64,000 bases of DNA from Andrena cerasifolii. Lineage: Eukaryota > Arthropoda > Insecta > Hymenoptera > Andrenidae. Below the pieces are notes generated by a model. It made no database searches, was not told where the DNA came from, and worked only from the letters and a program-made list of their open reading frames with translations. The stretch is taken from assembly GCF_050908995.1 (NCBI RefSeq), contig NC_135120.1, positions 3,361,433 to 3,425,432 on the forward strand, written 5' to 3'. Positions 12,205-24,291 of this stretch are shown here, piece after piece. Every line of letters starts with the position of its first letter. Position 1 is the first letter of the stretch. The position numbers and the translations under genes were made by a program.

Positions 12205-13644
12205 AAAACGAGTAAAACGAGTAAAACGAGTAAAACGAGTAAAACGAGTAAAACGAGTAAAACGAGTAAAACGAGTAAAACGAGTAAAACGAGTAAAACG
12301 AGTAAAACGAGTAAAACGAGTAAAACGAGTAAAACGAGTAAAACGAGAAAAACGAGTAAAACGAGTAAAACGAGTAAAACGAGTAAAACGAGTAAAACGA
12401 GAAAAACGAGTAAAACGAGTAAAACGAGTAAAACGAGTAAAACGAGTAAAACGCGTAAAACGAGTAAAACGAGCAAATCGAGTAAAACGAGTAAATCGAG
12501 TAAAACGAGTAAAACGAGTAAAACGAGTAAAACGAGTAAAACGAGTAAAACGAGTAAAACGAGTAAAACGAGTAAAACGAGTAAAACGAGTAAAACGCGT
12601 AAAACGAGTAAAACGAGTAGAACGAGTAAAACGAGTAGAACGAGTAAAACGAGTAGAACGAGTAAAACGAGTAAAACGAGTAAAACGAGTAATACGAGTA
12701 ATTCGAGTAAAACGAGTAAAACGAGTAAAACGAGTAAAACGAGTAAAACGAGTAAAACGAGTAAAACGAGTAAAACAAGTAAAACGAGTAAAACGAGTAA
12801 AACGAGTAAAACGAGTAACACGAGTAAAACGAGTAAAACGAGTAAAACGAGTAAAACGAGTAACACGAGTAAAACGAGTAAAACGAGTAAAACGAGTAAA
12901 ACGAGTAAAACGAGTAAAACGAGTAAAACGAGTAAAACGAGTAAAACGAGTAAAACGAGTAAAACTAGTAAAACGAGTAAAACTAGTAAAACGAGTAAAA
13001 CGAGCAAAACGAGCAAAACTAGTAAAACGAGTAAAACGAGTAAAACGAGTAAAACGAGTAAAACGAGTAAAACGAGTAAAACGAGTAAAACGAGTAAAAC
13101 GAGTAAAACGAGTAAAACGAGTAAAACGAGTAAAACGAGTAAAACGAGTAAAACGAGCAAAACGAGCAAAACGAGTAAAACGAGTAAAACGAGTAAAACG
13201 AGTAAATCGAGTAAAACGAGTAAATCGAGTAAATCGAGTAAAACGAGTAAAACGAGTAATACGAGTAATACGAGTAAAACGAGTAAAACGAGTAAAACGA
13301 GTAATACGAGTAATACGAGTAAAACGAGTAAAACGAGTAAAACTAGTAAAACGAGTAAAACGAGCAAAACGAGCAAAACTAGTAAAACGAGCAAAACGAG
13401 CAAAACGAGCAAAACTAGTAAAACGAGCAAAACGAGTAAAACGAGTAAAACGAGTAAAACGAGTAAAACGAGTAAAACGAGTAAAACGAGTAAAAAGAGT
13501 AAAACGAGCAAAACGAGTAAAACGAGTAAAACGAGTAAAACGAGTAACACGAGTAAAACGAGTAAAACGAGTAAAACGAGTAAAACGAGTGAAACGAGTA
13601 AAACGAGTAAAACGAGTAAAACGAGTAAAACGAGTAAAACGAGT
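12205..13644 (+). repeat. E pair, partial W/M/G cassette, then W/I and S-C cassettes
   Basis: E near 12346 and 12400, M 12448, C-W-B-W, M, G series, I and X at 12700, aaaacaagt at 12772 (one of very few CpG-to-CpA changes), two N units, S-B-S-B-C×2-S, C×2, W-B-W-W from 13204, I×2-B×3-I×2, S-B-C×2-S-C×3-S-C. Single-copy oddities are aaaaagagt at 13492-13500 and gaaacgagt at 13591-13599. Confidence 0.8.
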
Positions 13645-14337
13645 AAAACGAGCAAAACGAGTAAAACGAGCAAAACGAGTAAAACGAGTAAAACGAGTAA
13701 AACGAGTAAAACGAGCAAAACGAGCAAAACGAGCAAAACTAGTAAAACGAGTAAAACGAGTAAAACGAGTAAAACGAGTAAAACGAGTAAAACGAGTAAA
13801 ACGAGTAAATCGAGTAAAACGAGTAAATCGAGTAAAACGAGTAAATCGAGTAAAACGAGTAAAACGAGTAAAACGAGTAAAACGAGTAAAACGAGTAAAA
13901 CGAGTAAAACGAGTAAAACGAGTAAAACGAGTAAAACGAGTAAAACGAGTAAAACGAGTAAAACGAGCAAATCGAGTAAAACGAGTAAATCGAGTAAAAC
14001 GAGTAAAACGAGTAAAACGAGTAAAACGAGTAAAACGAGTAAAACGAGTAAAACGAGTAAAACGAGTAAAACGAGTAAAACGAGTAAAACGAGTAAAACG
14101 AGTAAAACGAGTAAAACGCGTAAAACGAGTAGAACGAGTAATACGAGTAAAACGAGTAAAACGAGTAAAACGAGTAAAACGAGTAAAACGAGTAAAACGA
14201 GTAAAACGAGTAAAACGAGTAAAACGAGTAAAACGAGTAAAACGAGTAAAACTAGTAAAACGAGTAAAACGAGCAAAACGAGCAAAACTAGTAAAACGAG
14301 CAAAACGAGCAAAACGAGCAAAACTAGTAAGACGAGT
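13645..14337 (+). repeat. Module Nm, shortened copy
   Basis: C-B-C, B×4, C×3, S, W-B-W-B-W from 13807, C-W-B-W, M-B-G-I near 14116, then a direct jump to S-B-C×2-S-C×3-S-R with R at 14329. About 300 bp shorter than the copies at 7840 and 11215: the S-C-B-B-C part and its long consensus run are missing. Confidence 0.82.
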
Positions 14338-16308
14338 AAAACGAGTAAAACGAGTAAAACGAGTAAAACGAGTAAAACGAGTAAAACGAGTAAAACGAGT
14401 AAAACGAGTAAAACGAGTAAAACGAGTAAAACGAGTAAAACGAGTAAAACGAGTAAAACGAGTAAAACGAGTAAAACGAGAAAAACGAGTAAAACGAGTA
14501 AAACGAGTAAAACGAGTAAAACGAGTAAAACGAGAAAAACGAGAAAAACGAGTAAAACGAGTAAAACGAGTAAAACGAGTAATACGAGTAATACGAGTAA
14601 AACGAGTAAAACGAATAAAACGAGTAAAACGAGTAATACGAGTAAAACGAGTAAAACGAGTAAAACGAGTAAAACGAGTAAAACGAGTAAAACGAGTAAA
14701 ACGAGTAATACGAGTAATACGAGTAATACGAGTAAAACGAGTAAAACGAGTAAAACGAGTAAAACGAGTAATACGAGTAATACGAGTAAAACGAGTAAAA
14801 CGAGTAAAACGAGTAATACGAGTAATACGAGTAAAACGAGTAAAACGAGTAAAACGAGTAAAACGAGTAATACGAGTAATACGAGTAATACGAGTAAAAC
14901 GAGTAAAACGAGTAAAACGAGTAAAACGAGTAAAACGAGTAAAACGAGTAAAACGAGTAAAACGAGTAAAACGAGTAAAACGAGTAAAACGAGTAAAACG
15001 AGTAAAACGAGTAAAACGAGTAAAACGAGTAAAACGAGTAAAACGAGTAAAACGAGTAAAACGAGTAAAACCAGTAAAACCAGTAAAACGAGTAAAACGA
15101 GTAAAACGAGTAAAACGAGTAAAACGAGTAAAACGAGTAAAACGAGTAAAACGAGTAAAACGAGTAAAACGAGTAAAACGAGAAAAACGAGTAAAACGAG
15201 TAATACGAGTAATACGAGTAATACGAGTAAAACGAGTAAAACGAATAAAACGAGTAAAACGAGTAATACGAGTAATACGAGTAAAACGAGTAAAACTAGT
15301 AAAACGAGTAAAACGAGCAAAACGAGCAAAACTAGTAAAACGAGCAAAACGAGCAAAACGAGCAAAACTAGTAAGACGAGTAAAACGAGTAAAACGAGTA
15401 AAACGAGTAAAACGAGTAAAACGAGTAAAACGAGTAAAACGAGTAAAACGAGTAAAACGAGTAAAACGAGAAAAACGAGTAAAACGAGTAAAACGAGTAA
15501 AACGAGTACAACGAGTAAAACGAGAAAAACGAGTAAAACGAGTAAAACGAGTAAAACGAGTAATACGAGTAATACGAGTAAAACGAGTAAAACGAATAAA
15601 ACGAGTAAAACGAGTAATACGAGTAAAACGAGTAAAACGAGTAAAACGAGTAAAACGAGTAAAACGAGTAAAACGAGTAAAACGAGTAATACGAGTAATA
15701 CGAGTAATACGAGTAAAACGAGTAAAACGAGTAAAACGAGTAAAACGAGTAATACGAGTAATACGAGTAAAACGAGTAAAACGAGTAAAACGAGTAATAC
15801 GAGTAATACGAGTAAAACGAGTAAAACGAGTAAAACGAGTAAAACGAGTAAAACGAGTAATACGAGTAATACGAGTAATACGAGTAAAACGAGTAAAACG
15901 AGTAAAACGAGTAAAACGAGTAAAACGAGTAAAACGAGTAAAACGAGTAAAACGAGTAAAACGAGTAAAACGAGTAAAACGAGTAAAACGAGTAAAACCA
16001 GTAAAACCAGTAAAACGAGTAAAACGAGTAAAACGAGTAAAACGAGTAAAACGAGTAAAACGAGTAAAACGAGTAAAACGAGTAAAACGAGAAAAACGAG
16101 TAAAACGAGTAATACGAGTAATACGAGTAATACGAGTAAAACGAGTAAAACGAATAAAACGAGTAATACGAGTAATACGAGTAAAACGAGTAAAACGAGT
16201 AAAACGAGTAAAACGAGTAATACGAATAATACGAGTAAAACGAGTAAAACGAGTAAAACTAGTAAAACGAGTAAAACGAGTAAAACGAGTAAAACGAGTA
16301 AAACGAGT
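14338..16308 (+). repeat. E/I/T/P-rich block, about 1.04 kb, twice
   Basis: Two successive copies; their R starters at 14329 and 15373 are 1,044 bp (116 units) apart. Each holds E units, I×2-B×2-T-B×2-I, I×3-B×4-I×2-B×3-I×2, a second I×3, P×2 (near 15070 and 15990), an E, I×3, and another T. T (aaaacgaat) is seen at 14608, 15238, 15589 and 16147, and a T/I double variant aatacgaat at 16219. One copy has a unique acaacgagt near 15505. Confidence 0.8.
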
Positions 16309-17082
16309 AAAACGAGCAAAACGAGCAAAACGAGTAAAACGAGTAAAACGAGTAAAACGAGTAAAACGAGTAAATCGAGTAAAACGAGTAAATCGAGTAA
16401 ATCGAGTAAAACGAGTAAAACGAGTAATACGAGTAATACGAGTAAAACGAGTAAAACGAGTAAAACGAGTAATACGAGTAATACGAGTAAAACGAGTAAA
16501 ACGAGTAAAACTAGTAAAACGAGTAAAACGAGCAAAACGAGCAAAACTAGTAAAACGAGCAAAACGAGCAAAACGAGCAAAACTAGTAAAACGAGCAAAA
16601 CGAGTAAAACGAGTAAAACGAGTAAAACGAGTAAAACGAGTAAAACGAGTAAAACGAGTAAAACGAGTAAAACGAGTAAAACGAGTAAAACGAGTAAAAC
16701 GAGTAAAACGAGTAAAACGAGTAAAACGAGTAAAACGAGTAAAACGAGTAAAACGAGTAAAACGAGTAAAACGAGTAAAACGAGTAAAACGAGTAAAACG
16801 AGTAAAACGAGTAAAACGAGTAAAACGAGTAAAACGAGTAAAACGAGTAAAACGAGTAAAACGAGTAAAACGAGTAAAACGAGTAAAACGAGTAAAACGA
16901 GTAAAACGAGTAAAACGAGTAAAACGAGTAAAACGAGTAAAACGAGTAAAACGAGTAAAACGAGTAAAACGAGTAAAACGAGTAAAACGAGTGAAACGAG
17001 TAAAACGAGCAAAACGAGTAAAACGAGTAAAACGAGTAAAACGAGCAAAACGAGCAAAACGAGCAAAACTAGTAAGACGAGT
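16309..17082 (+). repeat. W/I and S-C cassette, 44-unit perfect run, S-R
   Basis: C×2, W-B-W-W, I×2-B×3-I×2, S-B-C×2-S-C×3-S-C, then 44 exact base units at 16597-16992, one gaaacgagt at 16993, C, B×3, C×3, S and R at 17074. The perfect run has the same length as that at 20935-21330. Confidence 0.83.
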
Positions 17083-18837
17083 AAAACGAGTAAAACGAGT
17101 AAAACGAGTAAAACGAGTAAAACGAGTAAAACGAGTAAAACGAGTAAAACGAGTAAAACGAGTAAAACGAGTAAAACGAGTAAAACGAGTAAAACGAGTA
17201 AAACGAGTAAAACGAGTAAAACGAGTAAAACGAGTAAAACGAGTAAAACGAGTAAAACGAGCAAAACGAGCAAAACGAGTAAAACGAGTAAAACGAGTAA
17301 AACGAGTAAATCGAGTAAAACGAGTAAATCGAGTAAATCGAGTAAAACGAGTAAAACGAGTAATACGAGTAATACGAGTAAAACGAGTAAAACGAGTAAA
17401 ACGAGTAATACGAGTAATACGAGTAAAACGAGTAAAACGAGTAAAACTAGTAAAACGAGTAAAACGAGCAAAACGAGCAAAACTAGTAAAACGAGCAAAA
17501 CGAGCAAAACGAGCAAAACTAGTAAAACGAGCAAAACGAGTAAAACGAGTAAAACGAGTAAAACGAGTAAAACGAGTAAAACGAGTAAAACGAGTAAAAC
17601 GAGTAAAACGAGTAAAACGAGTAAAACGAGTAAAACGAGTAAAACGAGTAAAACGAGTAAAACGAGTAAAACGAGTAAAACGAGTAACACGAGTAAAACG
17701 AGTAAAACGAGTAAAACGAGTAAAACGAGTAAAACGAGTAAAACGAGTAAAACGAGTAAAACGAGTAAAACGAGTAAAACGAGTAAAACGAGTAAAACGA
17801 GTAAAACGAGCAAAACGAGTAAAACGAGTAAAACGAGTAAAACGAGTAAAACGAGCAAAACGAGCAAAACGAGCAAAACTAGTAAAACGAGTAAAACGAG
17901 TAAAACGAGTAAAACGAGTAAAACGAGTAAAACGAGTAAAACGAGTAAAACGAGTAAAACGAGTAAAACGAGTAAAACGAGTAAATCGAGTAAAACGAGT
18001 AAATCGAGTAAAACGAGTAAAACGAGTAAAACGAGTAAAACGAGAAAAACGAGTAAAACGAGTAAAACGAGTAAAACGAGTAAAACGAGTAAAACGAGTA
18101 AAACGAGCAAATCGAGTAAAACGAGCAAAACGAGTAAAACGAGTAAAACGAGTAAAACGAGTAAAACGAGTAAAACGAGTAAAACGAGTAAAACGAGTAA
18201 AACGAGTAAAACGAGTAAAACGAGTAAAACGAGTAAAACGAGTAAAACGAGTAAAACGAGTAAAACGAGTAAAACGCGTAAAACGAGTAGAACGAGTAAT
18301 ACGAGTAAAACGAGTAAAACGAGTAAAACGAGTAAAACGAGTAAAACGAGTAAAACGAGTAAAACGAGTAAAACGAGTAAAACGAGTAAAACGAGTAAAA
18401 CGAGTAAAACGAGTAAAACGAGTAAAACGAGTAAAACGAGTAAAACGAGTAAAACGAGTAAAACGAGTAAAACGAGTAAAACGAGTAAAACGAGTAAAAC
18501 GAGTAAAACGAGTAAAACGAGTAAAACGAGTAAAACGAGTAAAACGAGTAAAACTAGTAAAACGAGCAAAACGAGCAAAACGAGTAAAACGAGTAAAACG
18601 AGCAAAACGAGTAAAACGAGTAAAACGAGTAAAACGAGTAAAACGAGTAAAACGAGTAAAACGAGTAAAACGAGTAAAACGAGTAAAACGAGTAAAACGA
18701 GTAAAACGAGTAAAACGAGTAAAACGAGTAAAACGAGTAAAACGAGTAAAACGAGCAAAACGAGCAAAACTAGTAAAACGAGCAAAACGAGCAAAACGAG
18801 CAAAACGAGCAAAACGAGCAAAACTAGTAAGACGAGT
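17083..18837 (+). repeat. Unit U, copy 3 (R to R, 195 units)
   Basis: C×2, W-B-W-W, I×2-B×3-I×2, S-B-C×2-S-C×3-S-C, N near 17.69 kb, then module Nm from C 17803: C×3-S, W-B-W, an E near 18.04 kb, C-W-B-C, M-B-G-I near 18271, S-C×2-B×2-C, C×2-S-C×5-S-R with R at 18829. It has one W-B step fewer than copies 1 and 2, plus an E not seen in them. Confidence 0.82.
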
Positions 18838-20520
18838 AAAACGAGTAAAACGAGTAAAACGAGTAAAACGAGTAAAACGAGTAAAACGAGTAAAACGAGT
18901 AAAACGAGTAAAACGAGTAAAACGAGTAAAACGAGTAAAACGAGTAAAACGAGTAAAACGAGTAAAACGAGTAAAACGAGTAAAACGAGTAAAACGAGAA
19001 AAACGAGTAAAACGAGTAAAACGAGTAAAACGAGTAAAACGAGTAAAACGAGAAAAACGAGTAAAACGAGTAAAACGAGTAAAACGAGTAAAACGAGTAA
19101 AACGAGTAATACGAGTAATACGAGTAATACGAGTAAAACGAGTAAAACGAGTAAAACGAGTAAAACGAGTAATACGAGTAATACGAGTAAAACGAGTAAA
19201 ACGAGTAAAACGAGTAATACGAGTAATACGAGTAAAACGAGTAAAACGAGTAAAACGAGTAAAACGAGTAATACGAGTAATACGAGTAATACGAGTAAAA
19301 CGAGTAAAACGAGTAAAACGAGTAAAACGAGTAAAACGAGTAAAACGAGTAAAACGAGTAAAACGAGTAAAACGAGTAAAACGAGTAAAACTAGTAAAAC
19401 GAGTAAAACGAGCAAAACGAGCAAAACTAGTAAAACGAGCAAAACGAGCAAAACGAGCAAAACTAGTAAGACGAGTAAAACGAGTAAAACGAGTAAAACG
19501 AGTAAAACGAGTAAAACGAGTAATACGAGTAATACGAGTAAAACGAGTAAAACGAGTAAAACGAGTAATACGAGTAATACGAGTAATACGAGTAATACGA
19601 GTAAAACGAGTAAAACGAGTAAAACGAGTAATACGAGTAATACGAGTAAAACGAGTAAAACGAGTAAAACGAGTAAAACGAGTAATACGAGTAATACGAG
19701 TAATACGAGTAAAACGAGTAAAACGAGTAAAACGAGTAAAACGAGTAAAACGAGTAAAACGAGTAAAACGAGTAAAACGAGTAAAACGAGTAAAACGAGT
19801 AAAACGAGTAAAACGAGTAAAACGAGAAAAACGAGTAAAACGAGTAAAACGAGTAAAACGAGTAAAACGAGTAAAACGAGAAAAACGAGTAAAACGAGTA
19901 AAACGAGTAAAACGAGTAAAACGAGTAATACGAGTAATACGAGTAAAACGAGTAAAACGAATAAAACGAGTAAAACGAGTAATACGAGTAAAACGAGTAA
20001 AACGAGTAAAACGAGTAAAACGAGTAAAACGAGTAAAACGAGTAAAACGAGTAAAACGAGTAATACGAGTAATACGAGTAATACGAGTAAAACGAGTAAA
20101 ACGAGTAAAACGAGTAAAACGAGTAATACGAGTAATACGAGTAAAACGAGTAAAACGAGTAAAACGAGTAATACGAGTAATACGAGTAAAACGAGTAAAA
20201 CGAGTAAAACGAGTAAAACGAGTAATACGAGTAATACGAGTAATACGAGTAAAACGAGTAAAACGAGTAAAACGAGTAAAACGAGTAAAACGAGTAAAAC
20301 GAGTAAAACGAGTAAAACGAGTAAAACGAGTAAAACGAGTAAAACGAGTAAAACGAGTAAAACGAGTAAAACCAGTAAAACGAGTAAAACGAGTAAAACG
20401 AGTAAAACGAGTAAAACGAGTAAAACGAGTAAAACGAGTAAAACGAGTAAAACGAGTAAAACGAGTAAAACGAGTAAAACGAGTAAAACGAGTAAAACGA
20501 GTAAAACGAGAAAAACGAGT
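18838..20520 (+). repeat. E/I-rich block with one internal S-R cassette
   Basis: E 18991 and 19045, I×3-B×4-I×2-B×3-I×2-B×4-I×3, S-B-C×2-S-C×3-S-R with R at 19468, then I×2-B×3-I×4-B×3-I×2-B×4-I×3, two E, I×2-B×2-T-B×2-I, I×3 and so on, a P near 20368 and an E near 20.5 kb. R at 18829 and 19468 are 639 bp (71 units) apart, as are R at 61609 and 62248, although the internal spacing differs. Confidence 0.8.
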
Positions 20521-21600
20521 AAAACGAGTAATACGAGTAAAACGAGTAAAACGAGTAAAACGAGTAAAACGAGTAAAACGAGTAAAACGAGTAAAACGAG
20601 TAAAACGAGTAAAACGAGTAAAACGAGTAAAACGAGTAAAACGAGTAAAACGAGCAAAACGAGCAAAACGAGTAAAACGAGTAAAACGAGTAAAACGAGT
20701 AAAACGAGTAAATCGAGTAAAACGAGTAAATCGAGTAAATCGAGTAAAACGAGTAAAACGAGTAATACGAGTAATACGAGTAAAACGAGTAAAACGAGTA
20801 AAACGAGTAATACGAGTAATACGAGTAAAACGAGTAAAACGAGTAAAACTAGTAAAACGAGTAAAACGAGCAAAACGAGCAAAACTAGTAAAACGAGCAA
20901 AACGAGCAAAACGAGCAAAACTAGTAAAACGAGCAAAACGAGTAAAACGAGTAAAACGAGTAAAACGAGTAAAACGAGTAAAACGAGTAAAACGAGTAAA
21001 ACGAGTAAAACGAGTAAAACGAGTAAAACGAGTAAAACGAGTAAAACGAGTAAAACGAGTAAAACGAGTAAAACGAGTAAAACGAGTAAAACGAGTAAAA
21101 CGAGTAAAACGAGTAAAACGAGTAAAACGAGTAAAACGAGTAAAACGAGTAAAACGAGTAAAACGAGTAAAACGAGTAAAACGAGTAAAACGAGTAAAAC
21201 GAGTAAAACGAGTAAAACGAGTAAAACGAGTAAAACGAGTAAAACGAGTAAAACGAGTAAAACGAGTAAAACGAGTAAAACGAGTAAAACGAGTAAAACG
21301 AGTAAAACGAGTAAAACGAGTAAAACGAGTAAAACGAGCAAAACGAGTAAAACGAGTAAAACGAGTAAAACGAGTAAAACGAGTAAATCGAGTAAAACGA
21401 GTAAATCGAGTAAATCGAGTAAAACGAGTAAAACGAGTAAAACGAGTAAAACGAGTAAAACTAGTAAAACGAGTAGAACGAGTAAAACGAGTAGAACGAG
21501 TAAAACGAGTAAAACGAGTAAAACGAGTAAAACGAGTAAAACGAGTAAAACGAGTAACACGAGTAAAACGAGTAAAACGAGCAAAACGAGCAAAACTAGT
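20521..21600 (+). repeat. W/I and S-C cassettes, 44-unit run, S-G-G and N
   Basis: C×2, W-B-W-W, I×2-B×3-I×2, S-B-C×2-S-C×3-S-C, 44 exact base units at 20935-21330, C, W-B-W-W from 21385, S near 21457, G-B-G, N 21556, C×2, S. From W 21385 onward the order is repeated exactly 2,691 bp later. Confidence 0.82.
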
Positions 21601-24291
21601 AAGACGAGTAAAACGAGTAAAACGAGTAAAACGAGTAAAACGAGTAAAACGAGTAAAACGAGTAAAACGAGTAAAACGAGTAAAACGAGTAAAACGAGTA
21701 AAACCAGTAAAACGAGTAAAACCAGTAAAACGAGTAAAACGAGTAAAACGAGTAAAACGAGTAAAACGAGTAAAACGAGTAAAACGAGTAAAACGAGTAA
21801 AACGAGTAAAACGAGTAAAACGAGTAAAACGAGTAAAACGAGTAAAACGAGTAAAACGAGTAAAACGAGTAAAACGAGTAAAACGAGTAAAACGAGTAAA
21901 ACGAGTAAAACGAGTAAAACGAGTAAAACGAGTAAAACGAGTAAAACGAGTAAAACGAGTAAAACGAGTAAAACGAGTAAAACGAGTAAAACGAGTAAAA
22001 CGAGTAAAACGAGAAAAACGAGTAAAACGAGCAAAACGAGCAAAACTAGTAAAACGAGTAAAACGAGAAAAACGAGTAAAACGAGTAAAACGAGTAAAAC
22101 GAGTAAAACGAGTAAAACGAGTAAAACGAGTAATACGAGTAATACGAGTAATACGAGTAAAACGAGTAAAACGAATAAAACGAGTAAAACGAGTAATACG
22201 AGTAATACGAGTAAAACGAGTAAAACGAGTAAAACGAGTAATACGAGTAATACGAGTAAAACGAGTAAAACGAGTAAAACTAGTAAAACGAGTAAAACGA
22301 GCAAAACGAGCAAAACTAGTAAAACGAGCAAAACGAGCAAAACGAGCAAAACTAGTAAAACGAGCAAAACGAGTAAAACGAGTAAAACGAGTAAAACGAG
22401 TAAAACGAGTAAAACGAGTAAAACGAGTAAAACGAGTAAAACGAGTAAAACGAGTAAAACGAGTAAAACGAGTAAAACGAGTAAAACGAGTAAAACGAGT
22501 AAAACGAGTAAAACGAGTAAAACGAGTAAAACGAGTAAAACGAGTAAAACGAGTAAAACGAGTAAAACGAGTAACACGAGTAAAACGAGTAAAACGAGCA
22601 AAACGAGCAAAACTAGTAAGACGAGTAAAACGAGTAAAACGAGTAAAACGAGTAAAACGAGTAAAACGAGTAAAACGAGTAAAACGAGTAAAACGAGTAA
22701 AACCAGTAAAACGAGTAAAACGAGTAAAACGAGTAAAACGAGTAAAACGAGTAAAACGAGTAAAACGAGTAAAACGAGTAAAACGAGTAAAACGAGTAAA
22801 ACGAGTAAAACGAGTAAAACGAGTAAAACGAGTAAAACGAGTAAAACGAGTAAAACGAGTAAAACGAGTAAAACGAGTAAAACGAGTAAAACGAGTAAAA
22901 CGAGTAAAACGAGAAAAACGAGTAAAACGAGCAAAACGAGCAAAACTAGTAAAACGAGTAAAACGAGAAAAACGAGTAAAACGAGTAAAACGAGTAAAAC
23001 GAGTAAAACGAGTAAAACGAGTAAAACGAGTAATACGAGTAATACGAGTAATACGAGTAAAACGAGTAAAACGAATAAAACGAGTAAAACGAGTAATACG
23101 AGTAATACGAGTAAAACGAGTAAAACGAGTAAAACGAGTAATACGAGTAATACGAGTAAAACGAGTAAAACGAGTAAAACTAGTAAAACGAGTAAAACGA
23201 GCAAAACGAGCAAAACTAGTAAAACGAGCAAAACGAGCAAAACGAGCAAAACTAGTAAAACGAGCAAAACGAGTAAAACGAGTAAAACGAGTAAAACGAG
23301 TAAAACGAGTAAAACGAGTAAAACGAGTAAAACGAGTAAAACGAGTAAAACGAGTAAAACGAGTAAAACGAGTAAAACGAGTAAAACGAGTAAAACGAGT
23401 AAAACGAGTAAAACGAGTAAAACGAGTAAAACGAGTAAAACGAGTAAAACGAGTAAAACGAGTAAAACGAGTAAAACGAGTAAAACGAGTAAAACGAGTA
23501 AAACGAGTAAAACGAGTAAAACGAGTAAAACGAGTAAAACGAGTAAAACGAGTAAAACGAGTAAAACGAGTAAAACGAGTAAAACGAGTAAAACGAGTAA
23601 AACGAGTAAAACGAGTAAAACGAGTAAAACGAGAAAAACGAGTAAAACGAGTAAAACGAGTAAAACGAGTAAAACGAGTAAAACGAGAAAAACGAGTAAA
23701 ACGAGCAAAACGAGTAAAACGAGCAAAACGAGTAAAACGAGTAAAACGAGTAAAACGAGTAAAACGAGTAAAACGAGTAAAACGAGTAAAACGAGTAAAA
23801 CGAGTAAAACGAGTAAAACGAGTAAAACGAGTAAAACGAGTAAAACGAGTAAAACGAGTAAAACGAGTAAAACGAGTAAAACGAGTAAAACGAGTAAAAC
23901 GAGTAAAACGAGTAAAACGAGTAAAACGAGTAAAACGAGTAAAACGAGTAAAACGAGTAAAACGAGTAAAACGAGTAAAACGAGTAAAACGAGTAAAACG
24001 AGTAAAACGAGTAAAACGAGTAAAACGAGTAAAACGAGTAAAACGAGTAAAACGAGTAAAACGAGTAAAACGAGTAAATCGAGTAAAACGAGTAAATCGA
24101 GTAAATCGAGTAAAACGAGTAAAACGAGTAAATCGAGTAAAACGAGTAAAACTAGTAAAACGAGTAGAACGAGTAAAACGAGTAGAACGAGTAAAACGAG
24201 TAAAACGAGTAAAACGAGTAAAACGAGTAAAACGAGTAAAACGAGTAACACGAGTAAAACGAGTAAAACGAGCAAAACGAGCAAAACTAGT
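21601..24291 (+). repeat. Unit V, copy 1 (2,691 bp, 299 units)
   Basis: From R 21601 to just before R 24292. Holds P-B-P from 21700, E near 22006, C×2-S-B×2-E, I×3-B×2-T-B×2-I×2-B×3-I×2, S-B-C×2-S-C×3-S-C, N, C×2-S-R (22618), a shorter repeat of the same P/E/I/T and S-C series, a 40-unit perfect run (23266-23625), E near 23626 and 23690, C-B-C, a 39-unit run (23725-24075), W-B-W-W, S-G-B-G, N, C×2-S. The two internal series start 1,017 bp (113 units) apart. Confidence 0.84.

Noticed and set aside
12191..12778. Smaller open frames in the Y-S-F frame, also at 34475-34732 and 37479-38141
   Set aside because: The - strand frame reading Y-S-F is stopped by every S unit, so open stretches simply mark gaps between S units.
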